A stretch of DNA of 64,000 nucleotides from NCBI RefSeq assembly GCF_000308615.1, contig NZ_BAGB01000169.1:62001-126000 (forward strand), in the 5' to 3' direction. Positions within the stretch are counted from its first letter, which is position 1. The number at the start of each line of letters is the position of its first letter. The notes under the pieces were generated by a model. The model saw only the letters and a program-made list of their open reading frames with translations. It was not told the origin of the DNA and did no database searches. The stretch comes from Nocardia jiangxiensis NBRC 101359 (GTDB lineage: Bacteria > Actinomycetota > Actinomycetes > Mycobacteriales > Mycobacteriaceae). Shown piece after piece: positions 53,085 to 61,484 of the stretch. The translations under genes were made by a program, and so were the position numbers.

Positions 53085-53480
53085 TCAGACCGTGAGTCCG
53101 GTTGCGGCCCAGAACCGTTCGAACGAGGACGGCACGATATCCGCGCCGTGGGTGACCTTCCCGTCGACGAACCGATGGGTCATCACCATCGTGATGTCGA
53201 GTTCGTGCTCACCCAGACGCCGATACGCGCGCACATCGGCCACGACGATCTCATCGCCGATCACCGACACGTCGGTCACCTCGTTGCGGGACTCGTCGAG
53301 CTTGGCCAGGATTCCGAAGGCTTCGAGGAACTCGGCCTTGGTGTAGAGCCGCTGGGTGCCGTCCAGCGTGAAGCCGGCCCAGATCATCGCATCGTCGTAC
53401 AGGTTGACCAGTGGCACCGGATCGCCCTTGTCCGCAGCGGCGAAAGCGGCCTTCAGCGCCTCGGCATTCTGGATCGTCAT
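53085..53480 (-). CDS. SnoaL-like/NTF2-fold protein
   Basis: A 131-residue protein of the SnoaL-like fold (LKAAFAAADKGDPVPLVNLY, later RLYTKAEFLEAF and MVMTHRFVDGKVTHGADI). The fold includes cyclases, isomerases, dehydratases and hydroxylase helpers, so the reaction is open. A GAGGAG site precedes the ATG. It is the first gene of the operon, 13 bp before the RibB-like gene. Confidence 0.83.
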   Translation of the reverse strand: MTIQNAEALKAAFAAADKGDPVPLVNLYDDAMIWAGFTLDGTQRLYTKAEFLEAFGILAKLDESRNEVTDVSVIGDEIVVADVRAYRRLGEHELDITMVMTHRFVDGKVTHGADIVPSSFERFWAATGLTV

Positions 53481-53547
53481 ATGTTCTCCTCGGGGTGACG
53501 TCTGTGGTCGTCATCACTGTCGCCGACGGCCGACCTCCGTCGTAACC

Positions 53548-53566
53548 GTCCAACTACGTGATCCGG
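53548..53566. promoter_or_regulatory. CTACGTG motif upstream of the SnoaL operon
   Basis: GTCCAACTACGTGATCCGG at 53548-53566, about 70 bp before the SnoaL start, matches GTCCACTACGTGGTTCGG at 58625-58642 upstream of the monooxygenase operon. It lies between the SnoaL operon and the divergent LuxR gene, so that regulator may bind both. Confidence 0.5.
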
Positions 53567-53747
53567 CGCATCCAGCCCACCTCCCTCGGCGTCGACACAT
53601 CCACCCAGTTCAGGGCGATCTTTCGGCTCGAATACGGATGTGTTGCCGGTCCCCTGGTTCGCTCGGTGACACAACCTGACCCCATCGCTTGCGAACCGAC
53701 GCCATACATTGGACAGTGATCCACGTCTCAGTAGTTGGTGGAGGATT

Positions 53748-56387
53748 ATGAACGTCGACGAGTGGTCCGAGATCCGCCGGTGTCATGGCGATGGCGAATC
53801 GATCAAAGGGATCGCGCTGCGGCTCGGGATGTCGCGCAATACGGTGCGGCGGGCTCTGTCCCTGGACAGCCCGCCCGAGGATCACCGCCGCCGGAGCGGC
53901 AGCGTCACCGACGACGTCGAGGCGCAACTGCGCGAGCTGATCGTCGCGGACCCGGAGATCTCGATCGCGGACCTGTCCCGCCGCGTGCACTGGCAGCGAT
54001 CGCGAACCCTGCTCGCCCGCAAGGTGAAACAGATCCGCGCCGAACTCGAAGCCGCGCGACAATCCTCGCATCGGGTGGCCGCGGGCGTCCCCGCCCCGGC
54101 CACCACGTTCGTGGGCCGACGGGTCGAGTTGCGCGAATTGCGCCGGCTGCTCGGCGAACACCGGCTCGTCAGCGTCGTCGGACCCGGCGGCATCGGAAAG
54201 ACCCGCCTCGCGATCCAGGCCGCATACGAATTCCGGCGCGCCTTCCCGGACGGCGTGCGGTTCGTCGATTTCACCGCCGTGCGGACTCCGGGCATGCTCG
54301 CTCAGGTCGTCTGCGACGGATTGGCCCTGGAGAATCGCGACGCACACGACCGGCTTCCCGAGGAGACTCTGGTCGAATACCTGCGCAATCGCCGGATGCT
54401 CCTGGTGCTCGACAACTGCGAACACGTCATCGACGCGGCCGCACGATTGGTCACCCGGCTGCTCGAGTCGACATCCGTGCTGCGCGTCGTCACCACTACC
54501 CGGGAGTATCTGTCGATACCCGGCGAATACGTCTTCAACCTCTCGCCACTGCCCACCCGCGGCCAAACCGGCGGCGCGGTAGAGCTTTTCACCGCACGCG
54601 CCGCCGCGGTCCTGTCCGGCTTCGAAGTGCGCGGCGACGATATCGCCACGATCGAACGCATCTGTGACCGCCTCGACGGCCTGCCGCTGGCGATCGAACT
54701 CGCCTGCGCGCGCCTGACGGTCTTCTCGATCGACGACCTGTCCGAACTGCTGGACCACCGGGTATCGGTGCTGGCCGTCGGCTCCCGGACGCGATGTCCG
54801 CGCCACCGGAGCCTGCACGCCACCATGGACTGGAGCTACGAATTGTGCACACCGCAGGAGCGGCGGCTGTGGGCACGGCTGTCGGTGTTCACCGACGGTT
54901 TCGATCTGTCGATGGCCGTGCAGGTGTGCACGGACGAGGAGCTACCGACCGAGGTGATCATCGACTCGATCGCGGCGCTGGTGGCCAAATCGGTTGTGCG
55001 CCGGGAGGAATGCGATCGGCACGTCCGTTTCCAGATGCTCGAATCGGTGCGCGAGTACGGGCAGGACCGACTGGCACTGCAGGAACGCAACGAGCTGAAC
55101 GCGAGACTGCTGCGATGGTGCGTGAGCGCTGTTCGCGCGACGACGTCGGGATGGCACAGCGCGGATCAGGTACGTCACGTGATGGCGATCGACCGCAACC
55201 GCGGCAATATTCGCGCCGCCCTCGAGGCGGTCATCTCCGACCCCCACGACCACTCGGCGGTGCAGGATGTGGCCGAAGCGCTGGGTTCGGCGATGTTCCT
55301 GTGGGCGTGCGGCATCTCGGTGCGAGAGCACCGGATGTGGCTCACCCGAATCATCGATCTACCCGCCGTGCGCGCCGCGACGAAAGGTCACCTGCTCGCC
55401 GTTCTCGCCTTGGTACAGGTCCTACAGGGCGACCGGGAATCGGCGAGGTACTCGCTGCACCGGGCGCGCAGCATCGCCACCGCCGAGAGCGATGACGCAC
55501 TGACCACGGTGCTCACCCATCTCGACGGCCTGCGCGCGCTGTTCGCCGGTGACTTCGACACCGCGCGGGCGAGTATGGCCCAGGCGGCATCGGGATACAC
55601 CAGGCACGGCTCGCCGGCCGACCGGATCGCCATGCTCCGGATCCACCAGGGAATGCTGTTCAGCGCCACCGCCGAAATCGACGAGGCGCGAACGTTGTTC
55701 CGGACGGTGCACGAAGATACCGCGGCCGTGGGCGAGCAGTGGTTCCACTCCTATGCCACCTACGGCCTGGGTCTGGTGGCACTGCGCGAAGGAGACTTCG
55801 CGCAGGCGCGAGCGTTCGCGCTGTCCGGCATCCGGATCCAGCAGCAGTTCGGCGACGCCGTCGGCACGACGCTGCTCACCGAACTCCTCGGCTGGTCCCT
55901 GGCCGAACTCGGCTCCGCGGCCCATGCCGCGGTACTCCTCGGTGCGGCCTCGTCGATGTGGGGCGCGATCGGTCAGCAGCTCTACGGTTCGGAAGGGTGG
56001 ATCGCGTTGCGCGAGAGGGCGATCCACACCGCGCGGACACACTGTGAGCGCCGGACCTTCGATCGGAACTGGGAGAAGGGTCAGTCGATGTCGATGTCGG
56101 ATCTGCTCGACTTCGTCTCGGCGGAATCCTCGTCGGAGAGTTCTGCTCGCCCAGATCAGCCCCGCTCCGAGCACCGCCTCCGAACCGTGCACGCCCAGGA
56201 CGAACTGCTGAGTCCGAGGGAGCGCGAGGTTGCCGAATGGCTGGCCCAGGGCATGACGAACAAGCAGATCGCCGAAAAACTCGTGCTGTCCACCCGAACG
56301 GTCGAGGGCCACGTCGAACACGTGCTGCGCAAACTCGGCCTGGAACGTCGAGGCGAACTCACCGCACACGGCATCGAACGGCTGTAG
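53748..56387 (+). CDS. LuxR-family STAND regulator with IS21-type N-terminal HTH
   Basis: 879 residues. Residues 1-100 resemble the DNA-binding region of IS21-type transposases (IKGIALRLGMSRNTVRRAL, then a second HTH at ISIADLSRRVHW). An NB-ARC ATPase follows (FVGRRVELRELRRLL, Walker A GPGGIGKT with Lys151, Walker B LLVLDNCE), then TPR-like repeats and a C-terminal LuxR HTH from about 820 (LSPREREVAEWLAQG, TVEGHVEHVLRKLG). No transposase catalytic domain is present, so it is a regulator and not a mobile element. ATG 53748 has GGAGGA just upstream. It lies between two minus-strand operons that share a motif. Confidence 0.88.
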   Translation: MNVDEWSEIRRCHGDGESIKGIALRLGMSRNTVRRALSLDSPPEDHRRRSGSVTDDVEAQLRELIVADPEISIADLSRRVHWQRSRTLLARKVKQIRAELEAARQSSHRVAAGVPAPATTFVGRRVELRELRRLLGEHRLVSVVGPGGIGKTRLAIQAAYEFRRAFPDGVRFVDFTAVRTPGMLAQVVCDGLALENRDAHDRLPEETLVEYLRNRRMLLVLDNCEHVIDAAARLVTRLLESTSVLRVVTTTREYLSIPGEYVFNLSPLPTRGQTGGAVELFTARAAAVLSGFEVRGDDIATIERICDRLDGLPLAIELACARLTVFSIDDLSELLDHRVSVLAVGSRTRCPRHRSLHATMDWSYELCTPQERRLWARLSVFTDGFDLSMAVQVCTDEELPTEVIIDSIAALVAKSVVRREECDRHVRFQMLESVREYGQDRLALQERNELNARLLRWCVSAVRATTSGWHSADQVRHVMAIDRNRGNIRAALEAVISDPHDHSAVQDVAEALGSAMFLWACGISVREHRMWLTRIIDLPAVRAATKGHLLAVLALVQVLQGDRESARYSLHRARSIATAESDDALTTVLTHLDGLRALFAGDFDTARASMAQAASGYTRHGSPADRIAMLRIHQGMLFSATAEIDEARTLFRTVHEDTAAVGEQWFHSYATYGLGLVALREGDFAQARAFALSGIRIQQQFGDAVGTTLLTELLGWSLAELGSAAHAAVLLGAASSMWGAIGQQLYGSEGWIALRERAIHTARTHCERRTFDRNWEKGQSMSMSDLLDFVSAESSSESSARPDQPRSEHRLRTVHAQDELLSPREREVAEWLAQGMTNKQIAEKLVLSTRTVEGHVEHVLRKLGLERRGELTAHGIERL

Positions 56388-56426
56388 TTGTTTCCGGGCC
56401 TCGTCCAACCGAAGGCCCGGAACAAC
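56387..56426. terminator. Bidirectional hairpin terminator
   Basis: GTTGTTTCCGGGCCT (56387-56401) pairs with AGGCCCGGAACAAC (56413-56426) apart from one bulged T. It separates the convergent LuxR gene and mycofactocin-type SDR gene. Confidence 0.82.
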
Positions 56427-56447
56427 CGGCGTCACATCGGGTGTCGG

Positions 56448-57284
56448 CTAGACCTTGGACATCGCTCCGGCATCCACCGGCAACGCGACGCCCGTGACGT
56501 AACGCGACGCATCCGATGCCAGCCAGACGACCGCGTTGGAGATGTCGACCGGCTCCAGCCACGGGATCGGCAGCAGGTTCATCCCCGCCTGGCAGGCGTC
56601 CCGGAAGTCCTCATGCGTCGGCTTGTCCAGATCCGGCCGGAACAGTCGATACATCGCCTCGTGGTCGATCATGTCCGTGAGCACCGACGAGGGGTGCACC
56701 GAGTTACACCGAATCTTGTGCGGCGCAAGCTCGTTCGCGGCGGTGCGGGCCAGGCCCGTCACCCCGTGCTTGGCCGCGACATAGTGCGCGAAATTCGGGA
56801 AACCCTGTAGCCCACCGGTGGAGCTGATCAGGACGATCGACCCGCCCTGCCCCTGCTCGATCAGACGCGGCACGGTGACGCGCATGGTCTTCCACACACC
56901 GGTCAGGTTGATGTCGACCATCTCCTGCCATTGGTCTTCGGTCAACTCGTGCAACGGCGCAGAGGAGAAGATCCCGGCGTTGGCCACGACGGTGTCCAGG
57001 CGACCGAATTCGTCGATGCCCGCGGCGACCGCACGCTCCAGCGCCGAAAGATCGCGCACATCGGCGACTTCGGTGCGCACCCGGCGTCCGGTCTTCTCCA
57101 CCGCACGCGCCGTCTCGTCCAGGTCCTCGACCGTGGACCCGTGATACGCGGTGCTGGCGATCTCGCCGCAGATGTCGAGCGCGATGATGTCCGCACCCTC
57201 CTGCGCGAGCCGGATCGCGTGCGAACGTCCCTGGCCGCGTGCGGCTCCGGTCACCAGGGCGACTTTGCCCTCCAACTGACCCAT
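56448..57284 (-). CDS. Mycofactocin-coupled SDR family oxidoreductase
   Basis: A 278-residue SDR with VTGAARGQGRSHAIRLA, IIALDIC and the long insertion after the first helices that marks the mycofactocin-dependent group. The active site is intact (SSTGGLQGFPNFAHYVAAKHG). These enzymes hold NAD tightly and pass electrons to mycofactocin while oxidising alcohols such as carveol. ATG 57284 has AGGA about 7 bp upstream. It lies 52 bp after the monooxygenase gene in the same operon; the mycofactocin genes are not in this window. Confidence 0.87.
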   Translation of the reverse strand: MGQLEGKVALVTGAARGQGRSHAIRLAQEGADIIALDICGEIASTAYHGSTVEDLDETARAVEKTGRRVRTEVADVRDLSALERAVAAGIDEFGRLDTVVANAGIFSSAPLHELTEDQWQEMVDINLTGVWKTMRVTVPRLIEQGQGGSIVLISSTGGLQGFPNFAHYVAAKHGVTGLARTAANELAPHKIRCNSVHPSSVLTDMIDHEAMYRLFRPDLDKPTHEDFRDACQAGMNLLPIPWLEPVDISNAVVWLASDASRYVTGVALPVDAGAMSKV

Positions 57285-57300
57285 GATGGATTCCTTTCTG

Positions 57301-57321
57301 CCCGCCGTCAAAGACGGCGGG
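57301..57321 (-). other. Intercistronic hairpin in the monooxygenase-SDR operon
   Basis: CCCGCCGTC and GACGGCGGG (57301-57309, 57313-57321) form a perfect 9-bp stem with an AAA loop between the monooxygenase stop and the SDR ribosome site. It could attenuate transcription or protect the upstream mRNA. Confidence 0.6.
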
Positions 57322-57336
57322 TGCGGTTCGAAAATG

Positions 57337-58530
57337 TCAGCGCTGGTAGGCCGGGACGATGGCGCGAGCGGCCTCGACCAGCGTCATCCGGTCGACCAGC
57401 GCGTGCTGGGTGGCAACCGCCGCGTCCCGGACGCACCGGCCCAGGGCGCTGGGGTTGCGCACGGTGGCGCTACCTGCCCAGCGATGCGCGAAGGTCACCA
57501 CCTCACCGGCGACCTCCTGTGCCCAGGTGGCCGTCTGCCGCATGCGCGCACGCTGCTCGTCGGAGATCGTCCCGCCCGCCGCGGCGGTCGCCTCCGCATC
57601 GCCGTATGCCTCGTAGACATAGGCCCGCGCGGCGCGATACAGCGCCTCGTGCCGGGCGAAATCCAGCTGGAACAGCTCGGAATCGCCGACCACCGTGGCA
57701 TATCCGGGCCGCTGCTTGGCCGCGACGATTCCGGCGATCTCCTGCAACGCGCGTTCCGCGAGACCCAGCGCGACCGGTGCGTGACCGCCGACGCCGATGC
57801 CCAGCAACCCGAGTTCGTAGACCGACTCGGGACGGGTCGGGACGGTCGAGAAGGTCTCCATGGTGAATTTGTCCGGGATGAAACGGTCCTCGACCTTGTA
57901 GTCGTAGGAACCGGTGCCCACCATGCCCATCACATTCCAGTTGCCGAGGAATTCGACTTCCGCGCGCGGGAGGAAGCCGATCCGGCAGTCGGGTGTGCCG
58001 GTGGCGTCGACGATCGGGTTCCCGTCGGCGTCGTGCACGACGAATCCCGCGCCGATCCAGGACGCGTGCGCCGATCCACTGGCGAACTGGTACTTACCGG
58101 TGACGCGGTAGCCGCCGTCGACGCGGACCGCGGAGCCCGTCGGCAGGATCATGCCCGCGGTGATGCCCCGGTCCGGACCGTCGAACATTTCCCGCGCACC
58201 GACCTGGTTCATGAATCCCACGGCCACGCCGGTGCTGCACGCGTTGGCCATGAACGCCCAGCCGGTGGAGCCGTCGGCGCGCGAGATCTCCTGGACCACC
58301 TTGAATGCGCTCACGATGTCGAGTCCGGCGCCGCCGTACTCCTCCGGAACCAGAATCCAGAACAGGCCCGCCTCGGCGAGTGCACGGAAGACGGCATCGG
58401 TGATCGTCGCCTGTTCTTCGATCGCGTCGGCCTCGGCTTCGACCAGCTCCGCGACCTTGCGGGCACGTTCGAGATAGACGGCGCCACGATCGGTGGCGGG
58501 GGCGTCCGGCTCTGCTGTCGCAATTGTCAT
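57337..58530 (-). CDS. Group D flavin-dependent monooxygenase (acyl-CoA dehydrogenase fold, HsaA-like)
   Basis: A 397-residue protein of the acyl-CoA dehydrogenase fold whose pattern (WILVPEEYGGAGLDI, then SRADGSTGWAFM, FASGSAHASWIGAGFV, WAGSATVRNPSALGRCVRD) fits the HsaA/HpaB-like two-component monooxygenases. These use reduced flavin and O2 to hydroxylate aromatic rings, rather than dehydrogenating CoA esters. The flavin reductase at 51919-52419 is the likely partner. ATG 58530 has AAGGA 6 bp upstream. It is the first gene of the operon with the mycofactocin-type SDR. Confidence 0.87.
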   Translation of the reverse strand: MTIATAEPDAPATDRGAVYLERARKVAELVEAEADAIEEQATITDAVFRALAEAGLFWILVPEEYGGAGLDIVSAFKVVQEISRADGSTGWAFMANACSTGVAVGFMNQVGAREMFDGPDRGITAGMILPTGSAVRVDGGYRVTGKYQFASGSAHASWIGAGFVVHDADGNPIVDATGTPDCRIGFLPRAEVEFLGNWNVMGMVGTGSYDYKVEDRFIPDKFTMETFSTVPTRPESVYELGLLGIGVGGHAPVALGLAERALQEIAGIVAAKQRPGYATVVGDSELFQLDFARHEALYRAARAYVYEAYGDAEATAAAGGTISDEQRARMRQTATWAQEVAGEVVTFAHRWAGSATVRNPSALGRCVRDAAVATQHALVDRMTLVEAARAIVPAYQR

Positions 58531-58616
58531 GGATATCCTTTCGATCGCCCCGCTGTGTGCAGGATCACGTCTCCAGGACAGATTGCCGGGCAACGGTTTC
58601 CGGCGACACCGTGACT

Positions 58617-58642
58617 ACTACGTGGTCCACTACGTGGTTCGG
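58617..58642. promoter_or_regulatory. Tandem ACTACGTGGT repeats before the monooxygenase operon
   Basis: ACTACGTGGT occurs at 58617-58626 and again at 58629-58638, a 12-bp period. The second copy with flanks (58625-58642) matches the site at 53548-53566. It lies about 90-110 bp upstream of the monooxygenase start. The remainder of 58531-58925 shows no gene. Confidence 0.5.
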
Positions 58643-58925
58643 CCGTGTCACGGGAGCAGAGGAATCCTTGCCGAGAGATTGCTGAATCTATGCCTCTCTA
58701 GTGCCCGCGCCGCAGTACTTGCCAGCCCCATGGCGATAGCCAAGAGGTTGCCATTTCGGGGGCGCTACGGGATTGCGTGTGGTATCCATGACACGATCAC
58801 GCCAGTACACGCACGCAGATGCCCCGCTCGCTCCAGCGTCACCTCCACCTCGAACACAGACTTCAGTGAATAGTTAGCAACTAGAACGTCGTCGTCCAGC
58901 AGTCGATCGGTCCAGGGAGCTTGCA

Positions 58926-59103
58926 TCGACCACCACGAGTCCCGAACGAATCATCGTCGGCGTGACGGGAGCGACGGACGTCGTCTACGCCGTGCGCGCT
59001 CTGGATGTCTTGCGCGAGTTGGGTTTCGAGACGCATCTGATCGTGTCCAAGGCCGCCGAGCCGACCCGCGCGTACGAGACCGACCTGAGTCGCCTTCCCG
59101 GAG
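58926..59103 (+). pseudogene. N-terminal fragment of a UbiX-type flavin prenyltransferase
   Basis: The frame reads SPERIIVGVTGATDVVYAVR, then ALDVLRELGFETHLIVSKAAE and RAYET, the first strand-helix units of UbiX/PadI-type proteins that make prenylated FMN. It has no start codon in frame (an AGGGAG site remains at 58914) and stops resembling UbiX at about 59095, where UbiD-like sequence in another frame begins. So about three quarters of the gene is missing. Confidence 0.72.
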
Positions 59104-59403
59104 ATGAAACACATCATCCTGGTCGACGACGACGTGGACATCTTCGACACCGACGATGTCATGTGGGCCATGACGACCCGATTCCAGGCCGAACGCTCGA
59201 TCGTGCCCATCCCCGGCGTCCGCTGCCACCCCCTGGACCCCTCCGCCGCCCCGGACTTCCTGTGGACCAACGTCGATCACGGCATCTCCACCAAGACGAT
59301 CTTCGACTGCACGGTCCCCTGGGATCTACGCGATCGCTTCATCCGCGCGCCTTTCCAGGACGTCGACGTGAAGAAATTCCTGCCCGACTGGACCGGCGAC
59401 TAG
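59104..59403 (+). pseudogene. C-terminal fragment of a UbiD-type decarboxylase
   Basis: Reads MKHIILVDDDVDIFDTDDVM, later IPGVRCHPLDPSAAPDF and TIFDCTVPWDLRDRF, the last about 100 residues of a UbiD-family (prenyl-FMN) aromatic acid decarboxylase of about 480 residues. The active-site domains are lost. Its direct contact with the UbiX fragment indicates one internal deletion of a former ubiX-ubiD operon. Confidence 0.75.
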
Positions 59404-59523
59404 CACGATCCCGCCGACGCCATCGACTTCGAACCGATCAGACGGTATCGCTGCAGGTCCGGTGCACACCGGTCCGCGAATATTTCGATCATGGTCATGG
59501 TGCGGGCGTTCGCGCCCTAGCAT

Positions 59524-59778
59524 GTGAGCGTGAACACACTCATCCCGATCAGCAGGCGCAAGCGGGCACGAGGCATTCGCGGGCGAGGCGACCGGGAGCC
59601 CGAGACATGGCAGCGCCGCCAGGACGGCGCACTCCTGGAAGCGTTGCACGACAGGCGGATTCGACGGCTGGCCCGAAACCTCGACGGCCTGTCCGAATCG
59701 TCGCTGACGATACTGATCGACTTCACCGACGTGCTGCGCGCGGTCGAGGGCCTGCACACCGAGACCGCCGAGGTGTAG
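59524..59778 (+). CDS. Small hypothetical protein, possibly a regulator remnant
   Basis: An 84-residue frame beginning at GTG 59524 with an Arg-rich N-terminus and a helical end (RRLARNLDGLSESSLTILID, then FTDVLRAVEGL) that resembles the last helices of a MarR-type regulator. No helix-turn-helix is present and no good ribosome site is visible. It follows the UbiX/UbiD scar, so it may be another remnant. Confidence 0.4.
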   Translation: MSVNTLIPISRRKRARGIRGRGDREPETWQRRQDGALLEALHDRRIRRLARNLDGLSESSLTILIDFTDVLRAVEGLHTETAEV

Positions 59779-59919
59779 CCGATCCCACGCCACCTCGCCG
59801 CCAGTCACGCGAGCTGGGTACAGCACGCAGAGCGGGCCCGGGTGGCGTTGCGAACAGGTAACCTCGCGATCGGCGCGACCCGATCGATCGGTCGCTGTCC
59901 AGTGAGTTCAGGAGGTCGC

Positions 59920-61446
59920 ATGTACCCGGGTGCCCATGCCGCACATTTTCCGGAGAAGCCCGCCGTCATCGTCGCGGGCACTACGGAGGTGGTGACCTAC
60001 CGCGAACTGGAGGAGCAATCCGCGCGCCTGGCGCGCTACCTGGACGCCGCCGGTCTGCGGCGCGGCGACCATATCGCCCTGCTGACCGACAACGACCCCA
60101 GGACGTTCGAAGTCTATTGGGCGGCAATGCGAACCGGTCTCTACTTCACTGCCGTCAACAGTCATCTGTCCGCGGCCGAGATCGCATACATCGTGAACGA
60201 CTGCGGCGCGAAAGCCCTGGTCGTCTCGGCGCATCTGGCGGATGCGGCAGCGAAGATCGTGCCCGACACCCCGGCGGTGACCATCCGCCTGTCCTACCGG
60301 GGCCCGGTCGAGGGCTACGACTCGTACGAGGACGCACTCGCGGGCAGCTCTCCCGAACCGCTGGCCTCGCAGCCCGCGGGCATGGACATGCTGTATTCCT
60401 CGGGGACGACGGGCCGCCCCAAGGGCATCAAACCGCCGCTTCGCGATCACCAGGTCGATCAGCCGACCGATGTCACGCAGGTCTTCGGGCCGATGTACGG
60501 CTTCGACACCGAGACCGTCTACCTGTCCCCCGCACCCCTGTATCACGCTGCGCCGCTGCGGTTCTGCGCCACGGTCCAGGCACTCGGCGGCACCGTGGTG
60601 ATGATGAAGAAGTTCGACGCCCGCGAGGCGCTGGCCACGATCGAACGCCACCGCGTGACGCACAGCCAGTGGGTGCCGACCATGTTCGTGCGGATGCTCA
60701 AACTCGACGACGCCGTGCGCTCGAAGTACGACGTGTCCAGCCTGCGAGTGGCCATACACGCCGCCGCGCCCTGCCCGGTCGAGGTGAAACAGGCCATGAT
60801 CGAGTGGTGGGGCCCGGTCCTGTACGAGTACTACGCGGCGACCGAAAGTATCGGCGTCACCATGATCGACAGCGAACAGTGGCTGCGCAGACCGGGTTCG
60901 GTCGGGAAGGCCGCGCTGGGCGTCATCCACATCTGCGGGGAGGACGGCCGCGATCTCGCCGTCGGTGAGGTCGGCACCATCTACTTCGAACGCGACGAGA
61001 TGCCCTTCGCCTATCACAACGATCCGGGCAAGACCGCGGAGGCGACCCACCCGCAGCACCCGGCCTGGTCGACCACCGGCGACGTCGGTTACATCGACGA
61101 CGAGGGATTCCTGTTCCTCACCGACCGCAAGGCGTTCATGATCATCTCCGGCGGGGTGAACATCTACCCGCAGGAGATCGAGGACGCACTTGCGTTGCAC
61201 CCCAAGGTATTCGACTCCGCGGTGATCGGGATCCCGGATGCCGAGATGGGCGAATCGGTGCAGGCGGTGGTCCAACCGGCGCCCGGCATCACCGCCTCCC
61301 CCGAACTCGCCGAGGAATTGCGTACCTTCCTGCGGGACCGGATCGCGCACTACAAAGTCCCCCGCGGTGTCGACTTCGTCGACGAGCTTCCCCGCACCCC
61401 CACGGGGAAACTCGTCAAGCGAAAGCTGCAGGACCGCTATCGGTGA
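59920..61446 (+). CDS. Acyl-CoA synthetase (FadD4-like)
   Basis: A 508-residue adenylate-forming ligase: P-loop YSSGTTGRPKGI, adenine motif YEYYAATES, hinge DRKAFMIISGGVNIYP and catalytic Lys in TPTGKLVK. AGGAGG directly before ATG 59920 decides the start; an earlier in-frame ATG adds unrelated sequence. It resembles mycobacterial FadD4-type ligases for long-chain or steroid-derived acids. It is convergent with the P450 gene. Confidence 0.9.
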   Translation: MYPGAHAAHFPEKPAVIVAGTTEVVTYRELEEQSARLARYLDAAGLRRGDHIALLTDNDPRTFEVYWAAMRTGLYFTAVNSHLSAAEIAYIVNDCGAKALVVSAHLADAAAKIVPDTPAVTIRLSYRGPVEGYDSYEDALAGSSPEPLASQPAGMDMLYSSGTTGRPKGIKPPLRDHQVDQPTDVTQVFGPMYGFDTETVYLSPAPLYHAAPLRFCATVQALGGTVVMMKKFDAREALATIERHRVTHSQWVPTMFVRMLKLDDAVRSKYDVSSLRVAIHAAAPCPVEVKQAMIEWWGPVLYEYYAATESIGVTMIDSEQWLRRPGSVGKAALGVIHICGEDGRDLAVGEVGTIYFERDEMPFAYHNDPGKTAEATHPQHPAWSTTGDVGYIDDEGFLFLTDRKAFMIISGGVNIYPQEIEDALALHPKVFDSAVIGIPDAEMGESVQAVVQPAPGITASPELAEELRTFLRDRIAHYKVPRGVDFVDELPRTPTGKLVKRKLQDRYR

Positions 61447-61484
61447 TCAGGCGACGGCGCTGGTGAGGGCGAGGAACGCCACAC

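Noticed and set aside
53748..54050. IS21-like transposase sequence as a mobile element
   Set aside because: Only the DNA-binding part is present, in frame with an ATPase and LuxR domain; there is no DDE domain, IstB gene or terminal inverted repeats.
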